Below, piece by piece: positions 26,972-39,573 of a stretch of DNA of 64,000 nt (position 1 is its first letter; each line of letters begins with the position of its first letter). Source of the stretch: Synaphobranchus kaupii (taxonomy: Eukaryota; Chordata; Actinopteri; Anguilliformes; Synaphobranchidae). The notes beneath the pieces are model-generated. The model was not told the origin of the DNA. It searched no databases and saw only the letters and a program-made list of their open reading frames with translations. The stretch covers positions 38,998,699 to 39,062,698 of the forward strand of contig CM056377.1 of NCBI GenBank assembly GCA_029718625.1, given 5' to 3'. The position numbers and the translations under genes are program-made.

Positions 26972-27485
26972 CTGTATATTCACATTAACCTCATAAACAA
27001 GATGGCTGCTTCCCTCTCGCGCCCACGCTCTCCCCTTGCATGCAGCGCCGCGTCGATCACACGGGCGGTCACGGCTCGCCTCCCATCCTCCACGGCGCTG
27101 CATTCTGATTGGAAACCACATCTATTTTTCCATTTTCTTTGTGCCCGATCCCTCGTCACGCCCTTCGAGACGGATTGACTCCTGACATTTGCAAGGAAAT
27201 AGGCTGGTTGTGCTTCGTCAAATCCTTGCAGCTGTTTGGGGATGGGTTTCAATCGGCCCTGTTCCCAGGTGGATGCTACAAACTTTGGAAAAGTACAATG
27301 GCTCACAAATGAAAGAGACGGGATCTCTACCTGGATGCCAAGCCCCAAGCTTTGCACTGGGCTTTGAACACGGAAGTGTTTTTTTACGTTTTTTTATAAA
27401 TGGCTTCTCGTGAGATACTATCACGGTTGAATGGATATATCAATAAATTACGTATATATAATACCTTTATATATCAAGAAATTAC

Positions 27486-28233
27486 TTAAGTGCAAAAGTG
27501 TTGTGACAGTGACAAAAATGTAGTTGTTTTAGCACCAGCATAACCTCAGAGGGTTCAAGATGCAAGCCACTGGTAAGCCTCAAGACCAGAATGGCCAGGG
27601 TAGAGTTTGCTAAAAACGTACATTAAAAAAAAAAAACTGTAGAGTTGTGGAATGAAGTCTTGGACTGATGGGACAAGTATTAACCGGTACCAAAGTGATG
27701 GTAAGAGGAAAGTGCAAAGAAGGAAAGGAACTGCTAATGATCCAAAGACCGACCCCCCCCCCCCCCCCCCCCATCTGTGAAACATGGTGGAGGTAGTGTT
27801 ATGGCTTGGGCATTTATGGCTGCCACTGGAACTGGCTCACTTGTTTTTTATTGATTATATGACTGCTGACATCAGCAGTAGGATGAATTATGAAGTGTAC
27901 TGAAACATCTTATCTGATCAGATCCAACCAAATGCCTCGAAACTCATTGGACGGCGCTTCATCCTACAGCAAGACAATGATCCCAAACATACTGCTAAAG
28001 TATAAGCTGAGTTTTTCAGGGCCAAAAATTGGAATGTTCTTGACTGGCTAAGTCAGTCACCCATCCTGAATCCTTTTGAACATACGTTTCACTTGCTGAA
28101 GATAGGACTGAAGGCAAAATGCCCCAGAAACAAACAGGAACTGAAGATGCCTGCAATACAGCCCTGACAGAACATCACCAGGGAAAGAGCCAAAACAACA
28201 AAAATTGTGTCACTGTTCCAATACTTTTGCATT

Positions 28234-28238
<5 letters not shown>
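27486..28238 (+). mobile_element. Degenerate Tc1/mariner-like transposon
   Basis: Imperfect terminal inverted repeats (TTAAGTGCAAAAGTGTTGTG at the left; TACTTTTGCATTTAAC at the right, as its reverse complement) bound about 750 bp. The interior reads in broken frames as a Tc1 transposase C-terminal half. ILQQDNDPKHTAK at 27961 contains the second catalytic Asp, followed by a stop at 28003. Further on, LSQSPILNPFEH carries the Glu-containing motif in a decayed form. A C20 run (27753-27772) interrupts the coding remnant. The copy cannot make a functional protein. It ends against a (TA)n run at 28236-28269. Confidence 0.85.
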
Positions 28239-28270
<32 letters not shown>

Positions 28271-28316
28271 TGTATATACACACACACACACGGACAGGTG
28301 ACAAATTAAAGGAAAA

Positions 28317-29292
28317 ACCAACATAAAGTGTCTTAGTAAGGTGTTGGGCCACCACGAGCCGCCAGAACAGCTTCGATGCGCCTTGGCATAGATTCTACCT
28401 CTAGTCTAGCATAGATTCTAGTCTCTGGAACTCTACTGGAGGGAAGTAACACCATTCTTCCAAAAGATATTCCCTCATTTGGTTTTTTGATGATGGTGGT
28501 GGAGAGCGCTCTCTAACACATCTGTCCAAAATCTCCCATAGGTGTTCAATTAAGTTGAGATCTGGTGACTGCGAAGGCCATAGCACATGATTCACATCAT
28601 TTTCATACTCATTACATTACATTACATTCATTTAGCAGACTCTTATCAAAAGCGACGTACAATACAGAGACATCATCAAACCATTTAGTGACCCCTTGTG
28701 CCCTGTGGATGGAGGCATTGTCATCCTGGAAGAGACCACTCCCATCAGGTTAGAAATGTTTCATCATAGGATAAAGGTGATGAATTTCCCATAGGTGTTC
28801 AATTAAGTTGAGATCTGGTGACTGCGAAGGCCATAGCATATGATTCACATATGAGGGGGTCCTGTGGGTCTGTTATGCTGTGGGGGGCATTTTCCTGGCA
28901 TTGTTTGGGTCCACTTAGAGGGAAGGGTCACTGCAAATAAATACAAAGTTATTCTGAGTGATCACCTTTATCCTATGATGAAACATTTCTATCCTGATGG
29001 GAGTGGTCTCTTCCAGGATGACTGCCTCCATCCACAGGGCACGAGGGGTCACTATATGGTTTGATGAGTATGAAAATGATATTAATCATATGCTATGGCC
29101 TTCGCAGTCACCAGATCTCAACTCAATTGAACACCTATGGGAGAGTTTGGACCGACGTGTTAGACAGCGCTCTCCACCACCATCATCAAAACACCAAATA
29201 GGGTGTTCTAGGAGAATGGTGTTCTAGAATCTATGCCAAGGCGCATTGAAGCTGTTCTGGCGGCTCGTGGTGGCTAAGACACTTTATGTTGC
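28317..29292. mobile_element. Nested palindromic cluster of Tc1-like transposase fragments
   Basis: Both outer ends carry CAACATAAAGTGTCTTA in inverted orientation (28319 onward; 29274-29291). Transposase C-terminal sequence with [10 protein letters not shown] and IEHLWE is on the minus strand at 28401-28595, again as a minus fragment at about 28788-28850, and on the plus strand at about 28890-29227. The plus copy also shows an LFQDD catalytic-Asp motif at about 29005-29030. The three fragments make a large fold-back with arms of several hundred bases. A SINE tail is inserted in the left arm. No copy is complete. Confidence 0.85.
28611..28673 (-). mobile_element. SINE 3' tail fragment inserted in the Tc1 cluster
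   Basis: Read on the minus strand this is TCGCTTTTGATAAGAGTCTG, then CTAAATGAATG and a TAATG tandem. That resembles the very common teleost SINE 3' end (…GATAAGAGCGTCTGCTAAATG…) followed by its short tandem tail. It splits transposase sequence that is continuous in the opposite arm, so it inserted after the palindrome or its parent element formed. Confidence 0.7.
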
Positions 29293-29520
29293 TTTTTACT
29301 TTATATTTATATTAAATCTGATGTATTAAACTAGAATTGCATTGTGGGAACAAAAGTTATTTAATTAGATGAGGATAGCTGCACAACTCTCGCAGCATTT
29401 GTACTTGTTGTATGAACAGAACAATTCTGTTCAGACTACAATACCATAGCTCAAGGTACAGCCTTAACTACCAATCCTGTTGAATCTATCATTTGTGCTG
29501 CTTTTGGCATTCACAATGTC

Positions 29521-29522
<2 letters not shown>

Positions 29523-29598
<76 letters not shown>
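29523..29598. repeat. (GT)n microsatellite with short (GA)n end
   Basis: About 66 bases of GT repeat, then GAGAGAGAGA. It lies about 230 bases downstream of the Tc1 cluster. Confidence 0.95.
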
Positions 29599-32500
29599 AT
29601 TGCTTTTAAAAAGAAACCTTGGGTTCTGTCATGAGCTTTTCGAGGTCTGACAGCATTGTCTGCATGTAGCAGAGGTTTGTGTTTTTGTTCTGTTAGCAGT
29701 TTGCTAGAGGTCCCTCTAAGCACAGGATATCTGCAGAAGGCAAGAAATGCACAGGAAACAAAACTGGCACCTTGGGTATCTCCTTTACCTTTTTGTTCTT
29801 TCTGCTTATTCCATTGAACGTGACAGGTGGGTGCAGTGTTGACAGTGGTGTCATCTCCAACTTCAACAATGGATGCACTAATGACCCGTAAAGATTTTAC
29901 CGTTAACGGTTCCTTTGTCTGGGACCGTAAAAAGCTCCCTTCATGAACAACACTGACTTAGCTGGTAGACCCGTATCATGCACATTCATCTTAACGTGAC
30001 ATCTGAAATGATCTTTGCCACTACAGACCCACTGTTAATTAACAAAACGCTGTCTACCCATAATGTACAGGTGCTAGCCCGGTGTCCATTTCACTGATAT
30101 TGGTTCAGTGATGTATGCCTGATGCAATTACAGCCCCCCCCCCCTCCTCTCTCACACAGTTCAGGGTGGGCTTCCTGCCACCACTCAGACGTGCCCATTC
30201 CATTCCTCCATCGCCGCTCCCCCTCCCGTGCGACGGGACGCTGGTGGCATGCTAGTTAATCTTTAATGTAGCACCAGAAAAGCCAGCAGCCCCGTCCCGC
30301 TGTGTACCGCAGTCTCACAAACATAAATAACCGGATTGGTGTTTTCCAGATCATTAACTTGACATCCCAGATTAGCTTCTGGCATTAAAACCTGAGGAAT
30401 AAAACGCCGGGGGGAGAGAACCGAGAGAAACCGGCAAATTGCAGCTGCAGAATCACCTTTCGCGGCCCACAGGAAGGAGCGTCGGTCCCGCGCGCTAATG
30501 CGTGCCATTTAGCACGATCCCCGATTACAGCTCGGAACAAAGTCCTTAATCTTTGCGCGGCGTTATTCGTCTTCCCTCACGCCGCGAGACGGGAGATGCG
30601 GAACAAGCGCACTTTGTCTACTTGGGGCAAATTGCAGATTACACACAATATGATGGAGCGCATTAAATGTCACTTTTGTCAAGCAAATTGGACTAACAGT
30701 TAAACTATTAGCTTCCTGTTGGGTCTTCGGTGCAAATGACTGTTTGAAAGCAGCGGGGGCCCGCCGCCATATGGAACAGGAGTGCTGCGAAATTGAATAA
30801 ACAAGATTGATTTGGAAAAGACAGCGGCAGGAGAGCTTCATTAGCTTATAGCTGTCCATTAGTACAAAGCGTATTCAAATGTATTCCGGGGTCACACTCT
30901 GCTTCCGCAGAGTAGCACCGCTTACCATTGTGAAGACTGAGAGAGATACAATTATTCCCTCCGCTGTCTCCCTCAGGCCGGTAACGCACCAGTTAGAGGT
31001 GGATATGTACTCAAGCTGTTATCTGCCTGGTGAAAATTACATTCTGCGTTGCAAGATTAAAAGAACCATCCATAATGTTACGGACGATATTCAGCACCAT
31101 AAGCAAGTATTTTCATTTCTCTACCACGGGAGTCTGTAGAGACTCTTTTCCACCCCCCCCTTTCATTCTTCTTCTGTTGTTTTTTTTTTTTATGCTCCAG
31201 TCGTATCTGCTGAATCTTAAGTGGTCTTGAGCTTCAGTTTTTTTAAATTTCTATTCTTTTGCCGGTGTCTTCAACTTCTATGAAATGCTGTATATGCGAA
31301 TACTTTAAATGAGCTGAACGCAGTAGGAGCTGTAACCCACTGTAATTTTAAAAGGCTTTAGCCGACGCTTTAATTTGTTTTTAAGTGTAAACGGAGAATG
31401 ATTCTGTGACAAATCTCAAACCGAAGCTTAGATCCGAATGGAAACAAATACAGATTCAGATGATGACAGGCGGCTATAAATTTAAGCCGGTATTTGCAAA
31501 TGCCATGTCTAGATTAGGCTTTTGCATTTAAGGGTGGGTAATTCCACTTTGATGTTTTATTACCTTGGAAATCCCTTGTAGTAAATCAGATTCTATTAAT
31601 TGCAAATATGAGTTTGCAGTCACTTGAAATGCTGCTTATATAAGACACCAATGCATGCATGATTTGTGCTTGTAGCCCAATCTGCATAGGGAAACAGACT
31701 GGGCTATTTTGCATTAAATTTAATATTATGCAATTTCTTTGTAGGCTTAATTTTTTTAAATAAATCTTTCTTCCCTCACTGAAAATGAACCATCTTCGGA
31801 ACGCATGTTAGTATGACTGCAACTGAATAACAATGCATATACACAAGCTGGTAAGGCAGGGAGACTATATCAAAAATATATTAATAAATACCTAAAGGTG
31901 AATAACCACCTCATCTGGCAAATTGAAAATAAAATGTTTTACGGTAATGTTCCTTTCCTTAAGGTAGAGTATCAGGTTTTCAGAGTATTACTGAGGCCAT
32001 TTACCCTGCTGTCGACACTCTCTCAGCAGAGGTGATTGTAAAGTCAGTTCCGTGCAATAGAGGTATTGAGTTCAAAGCCATGATGATAGAAGCCCTGGCT
32101 GTCTTCACCTGCGGAGAGCAGCTGTTTCCTCTGGCTGCTCTAGGAGCAGGCTTTCATTAAGCCACCTGTGAAGCCAGTGGACTCGAACGATGAAATGCAC
32201 ACAGGCAGGAGGAAAAATGATCTGGAGCCATTTTTCTAATGCTACGTACGTGCGGTACAGAGAGACAGCGGTAAGACTGGGATGATCGCTAGAAGGCTAT
32301 TGAACTCTAGGGTCCCCAAAAGCCCTGTAAACCATGATGTCTGGTTCACTGACAGGGGCATTGCATTACTTTCCTGTGATTTTGTGTCGGAAATAGCACG
32401 GGGCTTTTTAAAACACCGCTTTTTTCCATGGGAAAGGAAAGAAAAAAATAATAATTGTCTCAGCCAGGGAGCACTTTTCATTGCGACAGCCGAGTACATG

Positions 32501-33049
32501 CAGTTCTATACGAGACCTACATGCTGGTCGAAAGAATGGCTCGCACAATGTGTTCAGATAGCATCTCGGGTGGAAGAGAGCCCTCCTTTTTCCATTTGGA
32601 AAGCAGGATTGACTTTGACCTTCAGTGACTGAACGGATGACGGAAGACATGACTAATTTATTTATGTTTAATGCTCAGGCCGTGAGCTGGCAGAGCCAGG
32701 CACCGCTCCTCGGTTTCAGGCCACTTTGCGCTACTGGGAATTGGCCATAGCGGGAGCCAGGGAGTCGCTCCATTAGCGATCGCCATCTCCTCCACTTCTC
32801 GTGCCCCAGGGCGACTTGAGGGGACGGGGGGGCGGGGGGGACGGGGGGGGGACGGGGGGAGGCAGTCAGATGTCATAAGGACTTGCCGATGCGTTTCCGT
32901 TCAGTAAGAAGGGGCCAGGAATGCTTAGAAAACAGACGCTCAGAAACGTGTACCCCTGACAGAATTCTGGACGGATTTTTCACAGGCCTGTTAACGCGAA
33001 GCGGCATTTTGCCGTTTCGCAGCTGACACATTTCGCCTCTTTTATTCCG

Positions 33050-33320
33050 GAAGCGTGTTTTGAGGACCCTCCCCTTCGCTTCGCCGCGGAACGTTGCGGG
33101 TCGCTAGGCTGCGTCGGCTGGAGGGGCGGCGCGACGGCGAGCGGGAAGCGCCGCGGGCTCGCGTGGCTCGTGCGCGGCGGCGGGGCCGCCCGCGCGGACC
33201 TGGCAGAGGTCGGCTTTAGGCCGCGGGGGGCAGCGGCCTGCGCCACGCGCACGGCTCCCATTCATCAGCTCCCTGGCACCGCAGAGACCCGTGCGCTCCA
33301 CCGGGCACAAAGAAACACTG
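33050..33320. other. Intronic CpG-rich block
   Basis: This is the densest CpG cluster in the window outside exons (for example GCGGCGCGACGGCGAGCGGG), about 1.5 kb upstream of the next exon. A second GC-rich block follows at 33830-34220. No splice-bounded frame similar to a known protein is visible. It could be an intronic CpG island or a promoter for a short cytoplasmic transcript, but that is only inference. Confidence 0.45.
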
Positions 33321-34618
33321 TTCGCACAGGCCAAAAAATACAGGGCCAGCCATTTACCTGACATCCCTCCTCCAGGCCGTTCCACACAGCAGCAAACACA
33401 ATGCCACCATTAGACCTTTTGAAATGTGCCCTAATTATTGGTAGCAGTTTTCAAAGTAGCAGAGTGCAGTGTATTCACATTTTAATAATAATCTAATGTG
33501 AAGAGTATAAACTGTTTTGAAAAGAAAAGCTATTTTGACATTTTGTTGGTTACAAGGTCATGGTTTTACAGTCGGGGTGAGTGCTTTTTCTTCTCGTTGC
33601 AGAAACTAAACTTCACACCTATTTTTAACACGCGTGTGACATAGTTAACTATCTGCATTTAATTTCACACGCAAAGAATCTTTCCAACCGCTTCCATTTT
33701 TCCATTGTGCTCGTCTTCATCCCGTAATACGTGCCGAACATCCCACAGCAGGCTGGAATTAAGCTCGCCTTACATTAACGTCCTTTGGCAGTGCCTCTCC
33801 ACACGTGGCAGGTTCCTTCCCTGACACCTTTAATTAGCGCCGCGGTGTGGCGCGGTGGCAGCAAAGGAACGGGGCGATCCGCGTCGCCTTTGAGCGGCCC
33901 GCGCAGGGCTCAGTCAGGCAACTCTCAGGGCGCTCCGCGACGTCACGTCGCTGCGGGCGAGAAAATCTTCCCGGGGACTTTATTATTTCATCCCTTTATT
34001 ATTTTATCCTTCATCAGCGCATTCCCGCTTTTTCGGAAGCGCGCAGCATCGGTCGCTCCTCCCCCGGATTCCGGTCCCCAGGGAGCGCATTAGTCGGAGC
34101 GCTAATGCTGGCTCAGACATTCGGGAGCGTCCTTGTCTCCTCGCGGTTTTCTCGCGGCGGCTCTTGGCACCGCGCCGGTAGAGGGTCGTGACATTTTCCC
34201 CTGCCCCCCAGCTGGAAGTGCCCGTCCGCTGCTGCGTGTGCCCACATGAAGTGCCAATGGACTGCAGGACGCGAGGCAGTGTGTGTGTGCGTGTGTGTGT
34301 GCCCGTGCGCGTTCGTGCGTGCTCGTGCGCGTGTGTACAGCTGATGGGAACATGCGCTACGCCATAAATCAGGGATCATATTTGATTGCAGCCCTATTAT
34401 GCTTTTCCCTCCATGATTGTGAATTTGTCACCCATCCTTGTCCAATAACGATCACAAACTTCGCTTTTTTATTTGTAGTGGAACCGCAAGGCACTCTATA
34501 TTACAAGAACTTAGATAGTGTTGTTCATTGTTCAAAAATCCTTACCTTGTTTTCTACTGAAAAAATGGCCGTGCGGCCTGTAACTGAGTTTGTTGTTTTG
34601 TTTTTGTGGTGAATGAAG

Positions 34619-34770
34619 GAAACTGGCGAAGAAGCGCAAGGAGACCCTGAGCAGCACGCGGCAGGAGATGACGGTGATGGTGAACTCCATGGACAAGAGC
34701 TACACCGAGCAGGGGACCAACTGCGACGAGGCCATCTCATTCATGGACACGCACAACCTCAACGGCAGAA
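34619..34770 (+). CDS. ptprm: ptprm exon: basic juxtamembrane segment
   Basis: 152 nt, completing an Arg codon and then encoding 50 codons. KLAKKRKETL is the polybasic stop-transfer sequence just inside the membrane. SSTRQEMTVMVNSMDKSYTE and QGTNCDEAISFMDTHNLNGR follow, a segment conserved in PTPRM and rich in Ser, Thr and Tyr that could be phosphorylated. The acceptor is gaatgaag (weak pyrimidine tract, with gttttgtttttgtggt upstream) and the donor is gtgagt. It ends in phase 1, the phase shared by the next three exons. Confidence 0.95.
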
Positions 34771-35334
34771 GTGAGTCTCCGAGGGGAGCTGCGGCGGGTA
34801 CACGCGGCCGCGCGACGGGAGCGATGGAGCCCGCGGCGCCGCGGACGGTTATTTTCTCAGATCCGGCTTCACTTGCAGCCGAGTAATGCGCGTTTGAGCG
34901 ATTGCCGTCGAGTTAAACGATCGCCTTTGCCACAGTACTGTATGTCAGTTCTTTACAAAGGAGCACACCATTATGGGGAAATTAAGGAGATACACGTTTC
35001 ATTCGTAAAGACTATGATACGTCCGTGTTTTGATTTCCGATTCATTTAAGTAGCTGCGCACGATCCTTTTGTGAGGAATTAATCCCCCAAAGGGTTGCCT
35101 TAGCATGAAAATCATTTATTGTCTCCCCCTACGTCTTGCTTACAGCAGTCATGTCACCCTAATGCTTTTCAGTTGACTGATCAGGCTGTAATGCGCACCG
35201 CTCCAGCGTCTCGGACGCGTTCTCCCGAACAACCTTAACCAACGCCTTCACCGTTTCCTGGGCTCTGTTCCATCTTTTTGTTGGTCAGCCTTCCAACCTG
35301 CCTTTATTTATTTCATTTTTTTTGGTGGGCTGAG

Positions 35335-35368
<34 letters not shown>

Positions 35369-37002
35369 CCCTTCCCCCTTTGCTCTTGGGACAGCTGAAC
35401 AGGTCTGGGACAGGCCCATTAATCCGCCCGGAGAAGTGATTACAGCTACGTCTCGGTCAGCATGCTCGGTCAGCAGGGTCTGAGCAGCTCCGCCATCTGC
35501 CTCCATCAGCTTCAAATGAGAGACCCACAATGGACTTACAATTCAGCAAAAAAAAAAGGCCACAGTGAAAACATTAGCACTAGCATAAGTGAACGCGACC
35601 TTATTGAATATTTATTTTCAGTCCCGTTCCATTTAGCGTGTTCGGCGCTAAAACTTGCGGGAGGAAAAGAAACAAAAAGTCCGAAGTTTTGTCAGAGGGA
35701 AAAGTTCAAATGCTCAGGGTTCTGTTTTGCCCGCAAAGGAGCGCTTGTCGAAGAACAAAAATTGGCGCGGGAAGGACAGATTTTCTTTGATAATCCGTCT
35801 GTTTTTAATATTGCAAGAGATGAGCTTTTTATGGCTGAAAGAGTTGATATAAGCCAAAGTGGCTTGGAACAGAATAAATAAGTAAACATGCTCTCCAGTG
35901 CGCAGTAGAACGGCTGTTTATGACAGACCGTTTCATATGTGACCTTATGCCGCTGGCTGTCAGACAGATTGTGCACTGACAGCCAGACATCCTGGCTTCC
36001 AACAGACAGGCCCTCAAAACAACCCGGGCCTTACTGTACTAATTCACGAGACGTTCAGTAAGATGCCTTTTGTTTTCTTGATTAATGATGTACTGGTGCG
36101 CAGTATAATCATTGCAATATGTGGCAACTGCACGTCACTTGAAATCGTTTTTTTTAATTATTTTTTTTTATGGTTGAGGCCAAGACTTGAAACCAAACTC
36201 TTTTTTTGAAATTGTCTGTTAACATCTTACCATTTATGAACCATCCCTATTAAATTTACTGACAAAATGGCGTAATGCACAATAGAATTGATTAGAGCCA
36301 GATGCATACCTATTGCCATCTGGTAATGCCGTTACATTGTATGTTGCTGTTAGGTCAAGAAGGATATTATTAAAAGTCAGATCTAATTAAATAGTGGGTC
36401 TGGTCTCGTACTTAGTGTTATTTATATTTCCACATTTTCAACTAGTGGCTGTCATTTGTGAGTTTAGATTACTTTTGAGGCACAAAGCAGTGTACCCCCC
36501 CCCCCCCCCCCTATCCAAACAGAACCTGCAGCTGACCCTCATTTACCCCAAGTGATATGTTTAGTGTTGAGTGCCATGACCACAGGACTAAGAGCCTTTA
36601 ACCTCAAGGACAGTGAACTATCTTATGCTTTATGCTTTGTACTAACCCGCAAACAAAACTTTCAAGAACGAAGGTAACCAGGATCTTGAAGCATTTCAAG
36701 TTTAGACGTATTGTGGAGAGATGGATATTCACATTAGTTTAGCAGTTTCCATGGAAACGTGATGTATTTCACTGCACTCATTTTAGGACGGTAAGGGCTC
36801 CACTAGAAAGTCTCCTGTTCCAAAGTTCAGAGTGTGCATAAGACGGAGCCGACTCTCTGTGCCCGTCATTATTTTTGGACTAGAAAAGAAATATGAAGTC
36901 CTCTTATGAAACAAAGGTCACTCTGCAGCCAATAGAGGAACAGATCTCCCTCTCCCCGCTTGCATCTGAACTGATCAGTGCTCTCTTTGTCTCCGCTGAA
37001 AG
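34771..37002 (+). other. ptprm: Intron (2.2 kb, phase 1)
   Basis: Contains a C32 run (35336-35367) and a C17 run (36495-36511). Otherwise it is AT-rich unique sequence without recognisable exon or transposon. Confidence 0.8.
35336..35367. repeat. Poly(C) run, 32 bases
   Basis: Uninterrupted C32, the longest of several long C or G runs in this window. Homopolymers this long are prone to length error, so the exact count may differ from the real genome. Confidence 0.9.
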
Positions 37003-37077
37003 CTGTGTCCTCGCCGTCGTCTTTCACCATGAAGACTAACACGCTCAGCACGTCCGTCCCCAACTCCTACTACCCAG
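37003..37077 (+). CDS. ptprm: ptprm exon: juxtamembrane linker, symmetric 75-nt exon
   Basis: Phase 1 on both sides. It completes a Thr codon, then encodes VSSPSSFTMKTNTLSTSVPN and SYYP, and leaves one G. The sequence is Ser/Thr-rich and likely flexible. The acceptor is ctccgctgaaag and the donor is gtaatg. Because length and phase are symmetric, skipping keeps the frame. In mammalian PTPRM, as I recall, the first codon is Ser rather than Thr. Confidence 0.94.
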
Positions 37078-37992
37078 GTAATGACCTCGGCTCTTACCTT
37101 CCTATTTTTCCGCCATTTAGGCGCTACTTTCGACTTGCTTGTTACCTGGGATTGAGCAGATCAAAGCTCCGGCCTGCTCCGTTTGCTAGCGCGCCGCTGC
37201 CGGCTTCGGTTGCATTCGAAATAAACACCATCTGGCTGGTCGAGACGTCCGGGTTAAAACCACTGTTGTGATTTTACTGTTTCATCAGCCGGATGGTCCA
37301 AATTGCGATTTAATCCCAGACTAATTTCCAGAATTTCTTCTCTTCAGCTGACTGAGAGAGACTGGATGCATGACAATGTGGGAATGTGCGGGCATCGCTA
37401 ACTGTGTGTTTCCGATGAGAATGTGATGTCGTTTGCTGAACCTGCAGCTGGAAATGTGAGATAGCTTTGTCTTGGGCTTAATTAATCTGCCTATATGGGA
37501 GAACCCTGCTGTATATTGTGATCCCCAATCATAGTCTATGAGCTGCACAATACAATGGCCTGGATTCAATCTACATTCGTCTTCACTCTCGACTCGCATT
37601 AAATCAAGATTCAGTCTTCTTCACAAACACGTTTTTGGATCATTCAAATGAATGGAAAGAAATGAAACACTCAAATTTCTACGTCAATTAGTGTTGGACA
37701 GATGTTCATTGAATATAGGCCAATGTCTTTGTGAATTCTTTACATTAAATACAGTTATTTTTCACACATACATACAATGGTGATGTGGTCCAAACATGTT
37801 TCTGCCTAATTGATTTGAACGCGTTCAGTGTTGGATTCCTCCAGACAGGCCTCTATGTTTCCTGTGTGGCTGTTAACAGGTCTTTGCCCTAATAACTAAC
37901 TGTAACTACTGCTTTGCTGTGATCCTTTCTTACTACCATGTTCTTTTTCTTTGAAAACTTCCAACCCTGCACTGGTTTTGGGGTGTGGGCAG
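37078..37992 (+). other. ptprm: Intron (915 nt, phase 1) before the 27-nt microexon
   Basis: No repeats stand out. The stretch before the 3' splice site (tactaccatgttctttttct, then purine-rich sequence, ending ggtgtgggcag) has its pyrimidine tract about 45-60 bases upstream and a TGC about 25 bases upstream. The acceptor is therefore weak. Confidence 0.7.
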
Positions 37993-38019
37993 ATCCGTTT
38001 GTGCCGACTGCTATCTTAG
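37993..38019 (+). CDS. ptprm: ptprm microexon 1 (27 nt, juxtamembrane insert)
   Basis: This 27-nt exon begins after AG 37991-37992 and ends before the donor gtgagaa at 38020. With one base from the exon before, it encodes DPFVPTAIL and passes one G on. The peptide is the first part of a 13-residue insert that I recall from a longer mammalian PTPRM isoform. Entry and exit are both phase 1, so it can be included or skipped without a frameshift. Weak acceptor context suggests regulated inclusion. Confidence 0.88.
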   Translation: MRLCRLLS

Positions 38020-39573
38020 GTGAGAAATCATTCTTCTTTTCACTCTGCATATCTCGTTCTGCTAAATGAAAATGTGAGACAGATACTGTGTGTCCGTAGT
38101 AGGCAATGTTTTTACATTGCGTGTTTACTCAATTAGTCAGGATAACGAGATGGGGGGGGCGGGGGGGGGGGGGGGGGGCTGGGTGGGTAGTTGAATAATT
38201 TCCTGTTTTTTTTTTTTCTTTTTGTTTTTTTCTTTCTTTTCTTTTTTAAACTTTGATTTATTTTCTTTTTTTTGTTGATTCTGTTACTGAGGATGGCTTC
38301 TTCACTTCCATACCTGCCTGCTTTAGTTTTCTGTGAGACCAGGGCCTTTTTTTAACTGAGCTGAGGCTGGCTTCACTCCATCCCATCCGCATTCCGTGTC
38401 GTGCGTGTGATGTCACGTATGTCTATGACCTCTCATATGCATGGACAGACGACGTGGACTGGATGAGGGGGAGTGACAGAGTGGTGCAGCAGCTTGCCCA
38501 TTGCCATCGCTTACGACCCGCTAACGTCCGCATGGACCATTTACCCCCCCCCTCCCCCCCGCCCGCCCCCAAAAAAAACGAACGAATAGCGAATCTAAAC
38601 GACAGATGAAGACCACACCAGGGCACGCCCTTTGTGAAAGGGAGGGATATGTGTTAGGCTCGAACAATCAGTCTGGCCGAATTCGTCTCATTCCCCAATC
38701 CTTTTTATTATTCCTCATGATGCTGCATTTGCCTTTGGCTGACTACTAGTAGCATTTTGTTTTTGTTTTTTGGAGTATTTTTCTACAGATATCCTTTTTT
38801 ATAAAAGTATTTTTTGATATAATCATCACTTCCTTTTTCTATGACAACACAGTGTGGTAGGTAGTATTTCACCACAAAATAGAAGCAGGATACATTGTTA
38901 GACTAAGGATAAATGTAGGGCTCTTTGCATTAATAATGTATGGCTACCATCCCGTAATGTACACATTACTGCAGCAGTTTTGGCAGCATGACATGCTATT
39001 GAAGTAGTTATGCTGAGTGCGTGAAGTTTGCACTACTGAGTCTAGACCAAGCCTTCAACACCTTTGAAGATAGGTGCACTATGGATCAGGTTTCTTGCAG
39101 TAGTTTTGCAGAAAGTTTTCACTAGCAGTTAGATTTTATTGTGAACTCAGCGTTCATTTTACCGTTTTATTTTGTAAATATCAAACATTGTTAATGAAAA
39201 GTACTTTTGTTAAAAAAAAAGTACTTTTGTCATTGTTAATGAAAACTTTGGAAAAGTATGGTAAAAAAATATTTTTTTTTTACCTCGAAAATGTATTTTT
39301 AAAAATTGTCGGTAACTCAGTGCTAATAGCCAAAGCCGAAGGCTATTCAGCAAAACAAATACCCCAAGTGAATCTTCCCAGAATGGGCAGCTCAACCTCC
39401 TTTGATTGAATAGAGATTGTAAATAAGGGCCCAGAAGGCAGGACATCTTGCCTAGAATAATTAATAAATAAAACTGTACAGGTGCTCATGCTATATTTGT
39501 TGCTTATACCCTGTTTCCTTTCTCTCCTCCTTCTTTTTCTTCATATTAACCTGTTATGTATCTTCTTAAAAAG
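38020..39573 (+). other. ptprm: Intron (1.55 kb, phase 1) between the two microexons
   Basis: Contains a G-rich run (38152-38178, one interruption) followed by a long T-rich tract to about 38280, C runs at about 38545-38570, and a near-duplicate pair AAAAAGTACTTTTGT/GAAAAGTACTTTTGT at about 39195-39232. A strong CT-rich stretch (ctttctctcctccttctttt) lies 25-60 bases before the second microexon. Confidence 0.7.
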
